NCBI RefSeq assembly: GCF_902859745.1
Contig: NZ_CADIJW010000011.1
Span: 1-64,000 of the forward strand
DNA length: 64,000 nt
Source: Achromobacter dolens
GTDB taxonomy: Bacteria > Pseudomonadota > Gammaproteobacteria > Burkholderiales > Burkholderiaceae_B
Direction: 5' to 3'
Below are positions 15,741-25,677 of the stretch, piece by piece. A program made the translations under genes and the position numbers. A model generated the notes under the pieces. The model ran no database searches. It was not told the DNA's origin and was given only the letters and a program-made list of their open reading frames with translations. Each line of letters starts with the position of its first letter. The stretch's first letter is position 1.

Positions 15741-17375
15741 TCAGGCCGCGGCCTGCGCCTGGGTCGGATCCCAGTGCTGGCCGGGCACGGCGGCGATGAG
15801 TTGTTGCGTGTAGGCGTGCTGCGGGTTGTCGAAAATCTGGCTGGGCGATCCGTATTCCACCACTTTGCCCCGGTGCATGACCAGCACCGAATTGCAGATC
15901 TGGGCGGCCACGCGCAGGTCGTGGGTGATGAACACCAGCGCGATCTTCAGCCGCTGCTGCAGGTCGTGCAGCAGTTGCAGCACCTGCGCCTGCACCGACA
16001 CGTCCAGCGCCGATACCGATTCGTCGGCCACCAGCACTTTGGGCTCCAGCGCCAGGGCGCGGGCGATGCCGATGCGCTGGCGCTGACCGCCGGAGAACTG
16101 GTTGGGGTAGCGGTCGAACGCCGACGGGTCCAGACCCACCAGCGACAGCAGCTCGCGCACGCGAGCCTCGGCCTGGGCGCGCGGCACGCCGTTGGCGACC
16201 GGGCCGTCGCTGATGATGCGGCCCACGGTATGGCGCGGGTTGAGCGACGCGAAGGGATCCTGGAAGATCATCTGGATGTCCTTTCGCAGCGGCCGGAAGC
16301 GCGACTCCGGCATGGCGGCGATGTCCTGGCCATTGAAGATCAATTGGCCGCCGTTGATGCCGACCAGCTTGAGCAGGCACTTGCCGATGGTCGACTTGCC
16401 CGAGCCGGACTCGCCGACGATGCCCAGCGTCTCGCCGCGCCGCACGCTGAAGCTGACGCCGTCGACCGCATGCACCTCGCGCTTGCCGCCCAGCCAGCCA
16501 TGGCCGACGACGTAGGTCTTTCTCAGGTCCTTGACCTCCAGCACCGGTTGTTCCGGCGTGGCGGCGGCGCGTTCCTCGCCGCGCCGGTGCGGCACCGCCG
16601 CGATCAGGCGCTGGGTGTAGGGATGGCGCGGGCGGTTCAGCACCTCCTCGGCCGGGCCCTGTTCGACCAGCACGCCTTTTTCCATCACCGCCACCCGGTG
16701 CGCGATCTCGGCCACCACGCCGAAATCATGGGTGACGAACATCACGCCCATGCCCTTTTCCTTCTGGATGCGGGCGATCAGCGCCAGGATCTGGGCCTGG
16801 GTGGTGACGTCCAGCGCAGTGGTCGGCTCGTCGGCGATCAGCAGCGCCGGTTCCAGCGCCAGCGCCATGGCGATCATGACGCGCTGGCGCTGGCCGCCCG
16901 ACAGGCGGAAGGGGTACACGTGGTAGAGCGTGGCCGGATCCGGCAGGCCGACGAAGGCCAGCAGTTCCAGCGTGCGCCGCATGCGTTCCGGACCGGGGTA
17001 GGCGTTGTGGACGCGCATGACCTCGTTGATCTGTTCGCCCACCGTCATCAGCGGATTCAGCGCCGACAGCGGTTCCTGGAAGATCATGGCCATGTCCTTG
17101 CCGCGCATGCCTTGCAGGGTGGCTTCGTCCTGGCGCAGCAGGTCGGTGCCGCGCAGCAGGATGCGGCCCTGTTGCGGCGTCAGGTAGTCGGGCAGCAGGC
17201 CCATGATGGCGTTGGCGCTCATGGACTTGCCCGAGCCGGACTCGCCGACGATGCAGAGGATCTCGCCGGCGTGGATGTCGTATGACACGTCCTGCACCGC
17301 GAACGGGCGGTCGCCGCCGCGGGGCAGGGCGATGCTGAGGTGCTGGATGGACAGCAGGGGCGGGGAAGCGTTCAT
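15741..17375 (-). CDS. Fused dipeptide/oligopeptide ABC transporter ATPase (DppD-DppF type)
   Basis: 544 residues with two complete nucleotide-binding domains in tandem. Each has Walker A GESGSGKS (near residues 43 and 316), an ABC signature ([10 protein letters not shown] and [10 protein letters not shown]) and Walker B ([12 protein letters not shown] and [12 protein letters not shown]). The C-terminal part has the oligopeptide-transporter extension. It powers import through the two permeases encoded just upstream. Fusion of the D and F subunits into one chain is common in this family. Confidence 0.95.
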   Translation of the reverse strand: MNASPPLLSIQHLSIALPRGGDRPFAVQDVSYDIHAGEILCIVGESGSGKSMSANAIMGLLPDYLTPQQGRILLRGTDLLRQDEATLQGMRGKDMAMIFQEPLSALNPLMTVGEQINEVMRVHNAYPGPERMRRTLELLAFVGLPDPATLYHVYPFRLSGGQRQRVMIAMALALEPALLIADEPTTALDVTTQAQILALIARIQKEKGMGVMFVTHDFGVVAEIAHRVAVMEKGVLVEQGPAEEVLNRPRHPYTQRLIAAVPHRRGEERAAATPEQPVLEVKDLRKTYVVGHGWLGGKREVHAVDGVSFSVRRGETLGIVGESGSGKSTIGKCLLKLVGINGGQLIFNGQDIAAMPESRFRPLRKDIQMIFQDPFASLNPRHTVGRIISDGPVANGVPRAQAEARVRELLSLVGLDPSAFDRYPNQFSGGQRQRIGIARALALEPKVLVADESVSALDVSVQAQVLQLLHDLQQRLKIALVFITHDLRVAAQICNSVLVMHRGKVVEYGSPSQIFDNPQHAYTQQLIAAVPGQHWDPTQAQAAA

Positions 17376-17384
17376 GCCGGTCTC

Positions 17385-18224
17385 CTATTCGCCGCGCTTG
17401 CGCAGTTGCGGGTTGAGGGCGTCGTTCATGCCTTCGCCGATCAGGTTGATGGCCAGCACGGTCAGCAGGATGGCCACGCCCGGCCATACGCTCATCCACC
17501 AGGCTTCGCGGATCATGGTGCGGGCCGCGCCGATCATGAAGCCCCAGCTCATCTCGTTGCGGTCGCCCAGCCCCAGGAAGGACAGCGACGATTCGGTCAG
17601 GATGGCGGTGGCCACCATGAACGAGGCCGAGACGATGATGGGCGACATGGCGTTCGGCAGGATCTGCGTGCCGACGATGCGCGCCGGCGTCTGGCCGATG
17701 ACGATGGCGGCCTGCACGAATTCGCGCTGCTTGAGCGTCATGAACTCGGATCGAACCAGCCGCGCCGCCGGCGGCCAGGACACCACCGCGATCGCGCCCA
17801 TGATGGAATACATCGAGGGCCCGAGGATCGCCACCAGCACCACCGCCATCGCCAGTTGCGGGATGGTCTGGAAGAACTCGGTGAAGCGCATCAGCGCGTC
17901 GTCGACGCGGCCGCCGCAGTAGCCGGCGATGGCGCCCACGACGATGCCGAACACCAGGGCCACGGCGGTCGACAGCAGGCCCACCATCAGCGAGACCCGC
18001 GCGCCCCACACCAGGCCGGCGGTGATGTCGCGGCCCAGCATGTCGGTGCCGAAGGGGTAGGCCGCGTCGGTGAAGGGCGGAATCAGCGGATCGGCCACCA
18101 TCATCCAGGGCGAATCCTCGTACAGCAGCGGCGCGGCCAGCGCCACGATCACCACGGCCAGCACGATGGCCAGTCCGGCCACCGCGCCGTAGTTGCGCAT
18201 ATAGCGTCGGGCGAATTGCTTCAT
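17385..18224 (-). CDS. Oligopeptide-type ABC permease, DppC subunit
   Basis: 279 residues. N-terminal helix, periplasmic region, GTDMLGRDITAGLVWGARVSL and the EAA loop (FVQAAIVIGQTPARIVGTQILPNAMSPIIV) that docks on the ATPase. Five to six helices, standard DppC form. Its ATG overlaps the stop of the DppB gene by 4 bases (ATGA), so translation is coupled and the subunits are made in equal amounts. Confidence 0.94.
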   Translation of the reverse strand: MKQFARRYMRNYGAVAGLAIVLAVVIVALAAPLLYEDSPWMMVADPLIPPFTDAAYPFGTDMLGRDITAGLVWGARVSLMVGLLSTAVALVFGIVVGAIAGYCGGRVDDALMRFTEFFQTIPQLAMAVVLVAILGPSMYSIMGAIAVVSWPPAARLVRSEFMTLKQREFVQAAIVIGQTPARIVGTQILPNAMSPIIVSASFMVATAILTESSLSFLGLGDRNEMSWGFMIGAARTMIREAWWMSVWPGVAILLTVLAINLIGEGMNDALNPQLRKRGE

Positions 18225-19228
18225 GCCGCGGCTCCTTGCTGCGCGCCCGCGCTGATGCGCGGATCGATCAGGCGATACAGCACGTCGGTCAACAGGTTGA
18301 ACACCACCACCATGATCGAGGTCACCAGGAAAATGCCCAGCAGTAGCTGGTAGTCGCGTTGCAGTAGCGCGTCGAACATCAGTCGGCCGATGCCGGGCCA
18401 GGCGAACACGGTCTCGGTCAGCACCGCGCCGCCGGCCATCTGGCCCAGCTGGATGCCAGCGAAGGTGATCACCGGCAGCAGCGCGTTGCGCAGCACGTGG
18501 GCGCGGATCACGCGGCCGGGGCTGACGCCCTTGGCGCGCGCGGTCTTGACGAAGTCCATGCCGATCACCTCCAGCATCGAGGCGCGCGTCAGGCGCACGT
18601 ACACCGCCATGAAGAAGCAGCCCAGCGTCACCGTCGGCAGGATCAGGTGCTGCGCGATGTCGGCCGCGCGTGCCCAGCCGGTCAGGCCGGCGCCCACGGT
18701 TTCCATGCCGAAGGCCGGCAGCCAGCCCAGCACCACCGAGAACAGCAGGATGCCCATCAACGACAGCCAGAACAGCGGCGTGGCATACAGCAGCAGCGCG
18801 CCCGTCATGACCGAGCTGTCGATCCAGCGGCGCTTGTTGCGGTAGCGCGCCTTGGCCGCGACCACGCCCAGCAGCACGCCCAGCACGATCGAGAAGACGA
18901 AGGCGCACGACATCAGCAGAAAGGTGGCGGGCAGGCGTTCGACGATCAGGTCCAGCACCGGCACGTGGTTGCGGTAGGAAAAGCCCAGGTCGAGCTGGAC
19001 CACGCCCTTCAGGTACAGGAACAACTGCGTCAGCACCGGCTTGTCCAGTCCGAACGCGACGCGCAGTTGCTCGACGTAGGCGGCATCGCCCGCGCCGGCC
19101 TGGCCCGCCAGCACGGCGGCGGGGTCGCCGGGCGCCAGGCGGATCAGGAAGAAATTGATGATGACCACGCCCAGCACGACCACCAGGGCCTTGCCGATGC
19201 GTGAAACCAGGAAAGACAGGAATTTCAT
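18221..19228 (-). CDS. Oligopeptide-type ABC permease, DppB subunit
   Basis: 335 residues. DppB N-terminus (MKFLSFLVSRIGKALVVVLGVV) followed by FFLIRLAPGDPA, the LPATFLLMSCAFVFSIVLG helix and the EAA loop (DFVKTARAKGVSPGRVIRAHVLRNALLPVIT). It forms the inner-membrane channel with the DppC subunit encoded next. It lies 93 bases after the binding-protein gene. Confidence 0.94.
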   Translation of the reverse strand: MKFLSFLVSRIGKALVVVLGVVIINFFLIRLAPGDPAAVLAGQAGAGDAAYVEQLRVAFGLDKPVLTQLFLYLKGVVQLDLGFSYRNHVPVLDLIVERLPATFLLMSCAFVFSIVLGVLLGVVAAKARYRNKRRWIDSSVMTGALLLYATPLFWLSLMGILLFSVVLGWLPAFGMETVGAGLTGWARAADIAQHLILPTVTLGCFFMAVYVRLTRASMLEVIGMDFVKTARAKGVSPGRVIRAHVLRNALLPVITFAGIQLGQMAGGAVLTETVFAWPGIGRLMFDALLQRDYQLLLGIFLVTSIMVVVFNLLTDVLYRLIDPRISAGAQQGAAA

Positions 19229-19321
19229 GCTCAGGGTCCTCCGTGGACGGGCGCGGACGTCCGTCGCGCGGCCGGGCGCCGCAAGCGAGCCGGGGTTGGC
19301 TGCGCTTGCGGCTTGCGGCGC

Positions 19322-20896
19322 TTACTTCTCGATGTAGACGTCGTCGAACGATTCGTTCAGGCCGATGGCCGTCTTGACCAGGTTCTTGACGTTGGCGCGA
19401 TACAGCGTGGGGAACTCCATGTCCACCAGGAAGCCGTTGGCGACTTCATTGACCAGCGTGGTCTGCAGTTGCGTGTAGAGCGCCTGGCGTTTGGCCGGGT
19501 CGACCTCGGACGCGGCGGCTTCCCACTGCTTGTCGGTCTCGGGGTTGCTGTAGCCCTGCACGTTGGCGAACGGCGATCCCTTGACGATGTTGGACGAGAT
19601 GTACAGGCGCTGCACGCCCAGCGCCGGATCGCCGTACTGGTAGGTGAAGTTGGTGGTCAGGTCGAAGTCCCAGTTGCCGGTGCGGCTGGCCCAGCCGCCG
19701 GCATCGGTCGATTCCAGGTTGACCTTGAAGCCCAGTTGTTCCAGCGCCTGCTTGGTGTATTCGCCCAGGCGGTCCCAGGTCGAGCCGTACGGGAAGCTCA
19801 ACTGGCGGATGGTGTAGTCGCCAGGCTTGATGCCCGATTCCTTGATCAGTGCGCGCGCCTTCTTCATGTCGAAGGGCATCGGCGGCATGTTCTTGTCGTA
19901 GAACATCTCGGTGGTCACGAACGGGCTGGTCGAGACCTTGCCCAGGCCGAAGAAGATGTTGTTGACCACCATGTTGCGGTTGATCGCGGCCATCACCGCC
20001 TGGCGCACCTTCAGGTTGTCGAAGGGCGGCTTGCGCATGTTGAAGATCAGGTAGGCCTGGGGCGAGAACATCTCCCAGCCGGCCGTCGTGTACTCGACCT
20101 TGGGCAGGGCGCGCAGGCGCTTGATGTCGACGTTGTCGACGTCGCCGCCGCGCAGTACGTCGACGCTGCCGCGTTCGAACGCCACCGCGCGCGAGGCCGC
20201 GTCGGGGATCACGTTGAACACCAGCTCATCCAGGTAGGGCTTGCCGGGTTTCCAGTAATCGGGGTTGCGCGCCAGCTTGATGTATTCGCCGCGCTTCCAT
20301 TCCTTGAACATGAACGGGCCCGTGCCGATCGGTTTCTGGTTGGCCGGGTTGGTCATGTAGTCGGTGCCGGCGTAGATGTGCTTGGGCATCATCGGCGCGA
20401 AGCCCGGCTCGAACATCAGCATGAAGGCCGGGAACGGCGACTTCAGCTTGATGACCACGGTCTTCGGATCGGTGGCCTGCACCGAGTCGACGAACTTGTT
20501 CAGGATCACGCGGGCCCGCGCATGGGTCTTGGGCAGCATGTCCGACAGGGTGAAGACCACGTCGTCGGCGGTGAACGGTTTGCCGTCGTGCCACTTGACG
20601 TTGTCCTGCAGGTGGAAGGTGTAGGTCAGGCCGTCGCTCGAGGCCTCCCACGACTTGGCCAGGCCCGGTTGCGGCTTGAGGTCGGTGGTGTAGGTCAGCA
20701 GGCTTTCATAGATCTTGCCGGCGACGAACTGCGTCGGACCCTGCTGGTTGATGGCCGTGACGATCACGGGCGGCTCGGGCTGGACGATCATGTTGAGCGT
20801 GCCGCCCTTGGTCTGGGCCAGCGCCTGCGTGGCGGGCAAGGCGGCCGCCAGGATCAGGGCGCCGATGCTGAGGGAGAACCAAGTCTTCGATTTCAC
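19322..20896 (-). CDS. Periplasmic substrate-binding protein, SBP_bac_5 (oligopeptide) family
   Basis: 524 residues with a Sec signal peptide ending near ALA|QT. Family landmarks are PGLAKSWEASSDGLTYTFHLQDNVKWHDGKPFTADDVVF, the GTGPFMFKEWKRGEYI turn and RQAVMAAINR. It captures the substrate and delivers it to the DppBC channel. First gene after a sigma-54 promoter 70 bases upstream. The substrate may not be a peptide: members of this family also bind polyamine conjugates, nickel chelates and opines. The surrounding enzymes suggest an amine or ureido compound. Confidence 0.92.
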   Translation of the reverse strand: MKSKTWFSLSIGALILAAALPATQALAQTKGGTLNMIVQPEPPVIVTAINQQGPTQFVAGKIYESLLTYTTDLKPQPGLAKSWEASSDGLTYTFHLQDNVKWHDGKPFTADDVVFTLSDMLPKTHARARVILNKFVDSVQATDPKTVVIKLKSPFPAFMLMFEPGFAPMMPKHIYAGTDYMTNPANQKPIGTGPFMFKEWKRGEYIKLARNPDYWKPGKPYLDELVFNVIPDAASRAVAFERGSVDVLRGGDVDNVDIKRLRALPKVEYTTAGWEMFSPQAYLIFNMRKPPFDNLKVRQAVMAAINRNMVVNNIFFGLGKVSTSPFVTTEMFYDKNMPPMPFDMKKARALIKESGIKPGDYTIRQLSFPYGSTWDRLGEYTKQALEQLGFKVNLESTDAGGWASRTGNWDFDLTTNFTYQYGDPALGVQRLYISSNIVKGSPFANVQGYSNPETDKQWEAAASEVDPAKRQALYTQLQTTLVNEVANGFLVDMEFPTLYRANVKNLVKTAIGLNESFDDVYIEK

Positions 20897-20965
20897 TGCG
20901 AGCCTCCGGGCTGGAAGAGGGTTGTCAGGTGGCCGCGCGTCACGCGGCGTGTGCCGGCTATGACA

Positions 20966-20981
20966 AGCAAACCTCGTGCCA
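20966..20981 (-). promoter_or_regulatory. Sigma-54 (RpoN) promoter, -24/-12
   Basis: Read on the minus strand: TGGCACGAGGTTTGCT, which fits TGGCAC-N5-TTGCT at every fixed position. It lies 70 bases upstream of the binding-protein start, leaving a leader of about 60 bases. Sigma-54 promoters need an enhancer-binding activator, so the transporter is probably induced by nitrogen limitation or a dedicated activator. Confidence 0.8.
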
Positions 20982-21091
20982 CCTGTTTCTCGGGGAACTG
21001 CGGGGTGGAGCTGCTACAACAATGCTGCGTATGAGTGCAGAGACGGCGCCGCGCACCAATGCGGCGATAGACGAGGTGCACGGCGGCCGCG

Positions 21092-22591
21092 CTATTGGGT
21101 GATGTCGATCCAGGTGGTTTTCAGGTCGCTGTACTTGTCCAGCGCGTGCAGCGATTTGTCGCGGCCGAAGCCCGACTGCTTGACGCCGCCGAACGGGACC
21201 GTGATGTCGCCGTCGGCATAGCAATTGACCCACACCAGGCCGGCGCGCAGGCGGCGCGACAGGCGATGCGCGCGGCCCAGGTTGGCGGTCCACAGGCCGG
21301 CGCCCAGGCCGTACGAGGAATCGTTGGCCAATGCGATGGCTTCGTCTTCCGTACGGAAGCGCTGCGCCGCCAGCACCGGGCCGAAGATCTCCTCGCGGAT
21401 CAACGCGCTGGAGGCGTCGGCGCAATCGAAGATGGTGGGCTCGATGTAGAAGCCGCCGCTGTCGGTGTGCAACTGGCGTCCGCCGATGCGCAGCGTCGCG
21501 CCCTCGGCCTGGCCGGCCGCGATGCGCGCCATGACCGAGCGCGTCTGGCGTTCGTCGACCATGGCGCCCAGCGCCGTGGCCGGATCCAGCGGATTGCCCG
21601 GCCGCATCTCGGCGGCATGCCTGGCCACCTTCTCCATGAAGGTGTCGTAGATGGCGTCGTGCACGTAGAGGCGCGAGCCGGCGATACAGACTTCGCCCTG
21701 GTTCGAGAAGATCGCCAGCGCGGCGATCAGCGCGGCGCGATCCAGGTCGGGGCAGTCCTCGAAGACGATATGGGGCGACTTGCCGCCGCATTCGAGCCAC
21801 ACGCGCTTCAGGTTCGATTCGCCCGAGTAGCTCATGAAGCGCTTGCCGGTCGCGGTGGAGCCGGTGAAGGCCACACAGTCCACGTCCGGATGCAGGCCCA
21901 GCGCGCTGCCGGCGACCGGACCGGTGCCGGGCACCACGTTGAACACGCCGGCGGGAATGCCGGCCTGCTCGGCCAGCGCCGCCAGCCGCAATGCGCTCAA
22001 CGACGACTGCTCGGCCGGCTTGAGGATCACGCTGTTGCCCGCGGCCAGTGCCGGCGCGACCTTCCAGGCCGCCATCAGCAGCGGATAGTTCCAGGGAACC
22101 ACGGCGGCCACCACGCCGAGCGGTTCGCGCGTGACCGTGGCCAGGGCATTGCCGCCCGTCGGCGCGATCTCGTCGTAGCGCTTGTCGATGGCCTCGCCAT
22201 ACCAGGCGTAGCAATGCGCGGTTTCGGGCAGGTCGAAGGCCAGCGCATCGCGGATCGGCTTGCCCATGTCCAGGGTCTCGATCAGCGCCAGCTCCTCGCT
22301 GTGTTCCGTGATGAGCTGCGCCAGTCGCACCAGGCGCGTCTTGCGCTCGCGCGGCGCCAGGCCGGACCAGACGCCGGCCTCGAAGGCGCGGCGGGCGGCC
22401 GCCACGGCGCGGTCGACATCGGCCTTGCCGCAGGCGGCCACATCGGCCAGCTTGCGGCCGTCGATCGGGCTGGTGGCCGCGAAGGTGGCGCCGTCGGCGG
22501 CGTCGGCGTAGGCGCCGTCGATGTAGGCCTGGCCGCGCAGCGTCAGCGCAGCGGCGCGGGCTTGCCAGTAGTCGAGGGTATGCAGGGTCAT
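21092..22591 (-). CDS. puuC: Aldehyde dehydrogenase, PuuC-like (gamma-glutamyl-gamma-aminobutyraldehyde type)
   Basis: 499 residues. The N-terminus (LDYWQARAAALTLRGQAYIDG) and C-terminus (PFGGVKQSGFGRDKSLHALDKYSDLKTTWI) match the PuuC subgroup closely. The catalytic Glu is in LECGGKS and the catalytic Cys in NQGEVCIAGSR; GSTATGKR is the NAD-binding turn. It would oxidise an aminoaldehyde to the acid, as in putrescine or acetylpolyamine breakdown. It precedes the transporter genes on the minus strand and is 16 bases from the amidohydrolase gene before it. Confidence 0.88.
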   Translation of the reverse strand: MTLHTLDYWQARAAALTLRGQAYIDGAYADAADGATFAATSPIDGRKLADVAACGKADVDRAVAAARRAFEAGVWSGLAPRERKTRLVRLAQLITEHSEELALIETLDMGKPIRDALAFDLPETAHCYAWYGEAIDKRYDEIAPTGGNALATVTREPLGVVAAVVPWNYPLLMAAWKVAPALAAGNSVILKPAEQSSLSALRLAALAEQAGIPAGVFNVVPGTGPVAGSALGLHPDVDCVAFTGSTATGKRFMSYSGESNLKRVWLECGGKSPHIVFEDCPDLDRAALIAALAIFSNQGEVCIAGSRLYVHDAIYDTFMEKVARHAAEMRPGNPLDPATALGAMVDERQTRSVMARIAAGQAEGATLRIGGRQLHTDSGGFYIEPTIFDCADASSALIREEIFGPVLAAQRFRTEDEAIALANDSSYGLGAGLWTANLGRAHRLSRRLRAGLVWVNCYADGDITVPFGGVKQSGFGRDKSLHALDKYSDLKTTWIDITQ

Positions 22592-22606
22592 GACGAGGTC
22601 CTCGGT

Positions 22607-23848
22607 TCAGCGCGCGGCGTTGGCGCGGGCCACCATGGCGTCCAGCAGCACGTTGCAGCCGGCTTCCAGGTGCGCGGGCTGCGCGTCTTCGATTTCGTTG
22701 TGGCTGATGCCGTCCTTGCACGGCACGAAGATCATGGCGGTGGGCGCCACCGCCGCCATGTAGACGGCGTCGTGGCCCGCGCCGGTGACGATGTCCATGG
22801 CCGGCAGGCCGCGACGCGCGGCGCCCTGGCGCACCTTCTCCACCAGATCGGGATCGAACGGGGTGGGGCGGAAGTACTGCACGTCCTTCACGTCCACCTG
22901 CACGCCGTGCTTCTCGGCGACTTCGCGGCAGGCGTCGCGCCATTGCTGGTCCATGCGCGTGAGCGTGGCCTCGTCCTCATGGCGCAGGTCGGTGGTGAAG
23001 CGCACCTGGCCCGGGATCACGTTGCGCGAGCCGGGGTGGGCATGGATCTCGCCCACGGTGCCGCGCCCGTGTGGCTGGTGCGCGTTGGCGATGTTGACCA
23101 CGGCCTGCAGCAGATAGCTGGCGGCGAACAGCGCGTCGCGGCGGATGCCCATGGGCGTGGGGCCCGCGTGCATTTCCATGCCGGTCACGGTCACGTCGTA
23201 CCAGCGCAGGCCGAGCGAACCGGTCACCGCGCCGATCACTTTTTCTTCGTGCTCCAGGATCGGACCCTGCTCGATGTGAGCCTCGAAATAGGCATCCACC
23301 GGGCGGCCGCCGACCGGTTCCGTGCCCGCGTAGCCGATGGCCCGCAGCTCGTCGCGCACCGCCAGTCCCTTGGCGTCGCGCGCGCTCAGCGCCGTCTCCA
23401 GCGAGAACTTGCCGGCGAACACGCCCGACCCCATCATCACCGGCACGAAGCGCGAGCCTTCCTCGTTGGTCCAGATGGCCAGCTCCAGCGGCGCCTCCGT
23501 CTGCACGCCGGCATCGTTCAGCGTGCGCATCACTTCCAGGCCGGCCAGCACGCCGAAGCAGCCGTCGAACTTGCCGCCGGTGGGCTGCGTGTCGATGTGG
23601 CTGCCGGTCATCACCGGGGGCAGCGCGTCGTTGCGGCCGGCGCGGCGCGCGAAGATATTGCCCACCTGGTCCACGCGGATCGTCAGGCCGGCGTCGCGCA
23701 TCCAGCCGGTGACCAGATCGCGGCCCTGGCCGTCGAGCGCGGTCAGGGCCAGGCGGCAGTTGCCGCCCTTGGGCGTGGCGCCGATCTCGGCCAGATCCAT
23801 CAGGGATTGCCAGAGCCGGTTGCCGTTGACGGACAGGGATGAAGTCAT
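22607..23848 (-). CDS. Zn-dependent hydrolase, M20 family (N-carbamoyl-amino-acid hydrolase/ureidopropionase type)
   Basis: 413 residues. The hydantoinase/carbamoylase signature is intact: TGSHIDTQPTGGKFDGCFGVLAGLE (metal His and Asp), TNEEGSRF, EAHIEQGP, TGMEMHAGPTPMG and GAGHDAVYM. Enzymes of this group cut N-carbamoyl-amino acids, ureidopropionate, allantoate or similar amides, releasing ammonia and carbon dioxide. The ATG at 23848 gives the usual family start. It lies 15-17 bases from both neighbours, so it belongs to the same operon and suggests a ureido or acyl-amino acid intermediate. Confidence 0.88.
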   Translation of the reverse strand: MTSSLSVNGNRLWQSLMDLAEIGATPKGGNCRLALTALDGQGRDLVTGWMRDAGLTIRVDQVGNIFARRAGRNDALPPVMTGSHIDTQPTGGKFDGCFGVLAGLEVMRTLNDAGVQTEAPLELAIWTNEEGSRFVPVMMGSGVFAGKFSLETALSARDAKGLAVRDELRAIGYAGTEPVGGRPVDAYFEAHIEQGPILEHEEKVIGAVTGSLGLRWYDVTVTGMEMHAGPTPMGIRRDALFAASYLLQAVVNIANAHQPHGRGTVGEIHAHPGSRNVIPGQVRFTTDLRHEDEATLTRMDQQWRDACREVAEKHGVQVDVKDVQYFRPTPFDPDLVEKVRQGAARRGLPAMDIVTGAGHDAVYMAAVAPTAMIFVPCKDGISHNEIEDAQPAHLEAGCNVLLDAMVARANAAR

Positions 23849-23865
23849 GGGGAGCCTCGTTCGGG

Positions 23866-25581
23866 TCAGTGGGTGGATGCGGCGGCCTGGCGCGCCAGCG
23901 CGGCCTCGCGGATGGCGGTGAGCGTCTGGCCGGGGGCGATGCCATCGGCGTCGTAGCGGATTTCCAGCAGCGCGGGCCGGCGTTCGCGCTCGGCGTACGC
24001 CAGCGCACGGTCGAAAGCCGCGGCGAAGTCCTCGGTGCGTTCGACCGCCTCGCCGTAGCCGCCATAGCCGCGCACGATCTGGGTGAAATCGGGATTGTCG
24101 AAATCCAGCGCGATCGGACGGCCCGGGAATTCGCGCTCCTGATGCGCGCGGATCGTGCCCCACATGCCGTTGTTGAACACCAGCACCACGATGCCCAGCC
24201 GGTACTGCTGGGCCACGCCCAGTTCCTGCAGGTTCATCTGGAAGCACCCGTCGCCGGCGTAGCAGACCACGGTCTTGTCCGGGTGCTCCAGCTTGGCGGA
24301 CACGGCCGCCGGCAGTCCGTAGCCCATCGAACCGACAGTGGGCGCCAGGCTGGTGCCCGGGCCGGTGAACTGGCGATAGCGGTGCGGATACAGCGCGTAG
24401 TTGCCCGCGCCCACCGTGACGCAGGCGTCCGGCGCCAGGCGTTGGTTGACCAGCGCGGCCACGGCGTCCAGGCCCAGCGGGCCGGGTGACGGCAACGGTT
24501 CGAGCGAATCCAGGTATTCGGCGTGGGCCGCGCGCACCGCGGCGCCGCGCGGCATGGCGTGGGCCGGTTGCAGCGTGGCCAGCGCCTGCGCGAAGCCGGC
24601 GACGCTGGCGACGATCGCCTGCGTCGGCGCGTAGACGCGGCCCAGCTCTTGCGGGTCCGGATAGACATGGATCAGCGCCTGGCGCGGCAAGGGACTCTCG
24701 ACGAGTTGATAGCCCTCGGTGGTGGCTTCGCCCAGGCGCGTGCCGACCGCCAGGATCAGGTCGGCCATCTTGATGCGGGCGCGCAGCGCGTCGGTCATGC
24801 CCCAGCCCATCTGGCCAGCGGCGTTGGGATGGCGTTGGTCAAAGCACTCGAGCCGGCGCCAGGCGGTCGCCACGGGCAATTCGAAGCGTTTGGCGAAAGC
24901 GGCGACCTGCTGGATCGCGTCGGCGTTCCAGCCGCTGCCGCCCAGCACCATGACGGGCCGTTCAGCCTGGTCCAGCAGTTGGCGCATGCGGTCCAGGTCG
25001 GGTTTGCCAGGGCCGGCGGCGACGCGGTGGTAGCGCGGCATGTCGGCCACCGCCGCCGTGCCCCACAGCGTGTCTTCCGGCAGCGCCAGCACCACCGGGC
25101 CGGGGCGGCCGCTGGTGGCGGTGGCGTAGGCGCGCGCCACGAATTCCGGGATGCGGTCGGTGCGATCGATCTGCGCCACCCACTTGGCCATCTGGCCGAA
25201 CATGCGGCGATAGTCGATCTCCTGGAAGGCTTCGCGTTCGTAGAAGTCGTTGCCGACCTGGCCGACGAACAGGATCATCGGCGTCGAATCCTGGAAAGCG
25301 GTATGCACGCCGATGCTGGCATTGGTGGCGCCCGGGCCACGGGTCACGAAGCACACGCCGGGCTCGCCGGTGAGCTTGCCGTAGGCCTCGGCCATGTAGG
25401 CAGCGCCGCTTTCCTGGCGGCACACCACCGGCTCGATGGCGCCGCGGTGCTCGTTCAGCGCATCGATGCAGGGCAGGTAGCTCTCGCCTGGAATCATGAA
25501 GATGCGGCGCGTGCCGTGGATGCGCAGTTGCTGCATCAGGATCTGTCCGCCGTTGCGCGGCAGGGGGGATACAACCGTCAT
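23866..25581 (-). CDS. Thiamine-diphosphate-dependent enzyme (acetolactate-synthase-like)
   Basis: 571 residues in the Pyr-central-PP domain order of the family. The N-terminal domain has the catalytic Glu in VVCRQESGAAYMAEAYGKLTG and GPGATNASIGVHTAFQDSTP; the C-terminal domain has the ThDP/Mg motif AGDGCFQMNLQELGVAQQY...VFNN. It acts on a 2-oxo acid, by decarboxylation or carboligation. It is not the housekeeping acetolactate synthase, because no small subunit follows and it sits in a catabolic operon. Known relatives include sulfoacetaldehyde acetyltransferases and glyoxylate carboligases; none fits decisively. Confidence 0.85.
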   Translation of the reverse strand: MTVVSPLPRNGGQILMQQLRIHGTRRIFMIPGESYLPCIDALNEHRGAIEPVVCRQESGAAYMAEAYGKLTGEPGVCFVTRGPGATNASIGVHTAFQDSTPMILFVGQVGNDFYEREAFQEIDYRRMFGQMAKWVAQIDRTDRIPEFVARAYATATSGRPGPVVLALPEDTLWGTAAVADMPRYHRVAAGPGKPDLDRMRQLLDQAERPVMVLGGSGWNADAIQQVAAFAKRFELPVATAWRRLECFDQRHPNAAGQMGWGMTDALRARIKMADLILAVGTRLGEATTEGYQLVESPLPRQALIHVYPDPQELGRVYAPTQAIVASVAGFAQALATLQPAHAMPRGAAVRAAHAEYLDSLEPLPSPGPLGLDAVAALVNQRLAPDACVTVGAGNYALYPHRYRQFTGPGTSLAPTVGSMGYGLPAAVSAKLEHPDKTVVCYAGDGCFQMNLQELGVAQQYRLGIVVLVFNNGMWGTIRAHQEREFPGRPIALDFDNPDFTQIVRGYGGYGEAVERTEDFAAAFDRALAYAERERRPALLEIRYDADGIAPGQTLTAIREAALARQAAASTH

Positions 25582-25677
25582 GCAAACACTCCCGGGAGGG
25601 GGCTGCCCGCGCCGGGCGCGGGTTTGGGTTTCGTGGCAGGGGGCGGACGGCGCCGCCGGCGGGTCGCGGTGTTGAGC

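Noticed and set aside
15243-17285. Open plus-strand frame of 680 codons
   Set aside because: It lies opposite the ABC ATPase gene with its double Walker motifs.
21095-23842. Open plus-strand frame of 915 codons
   Set aside because: It lies opposite the PuuC-like and M20 hydrolase genes and has no domain pattern.
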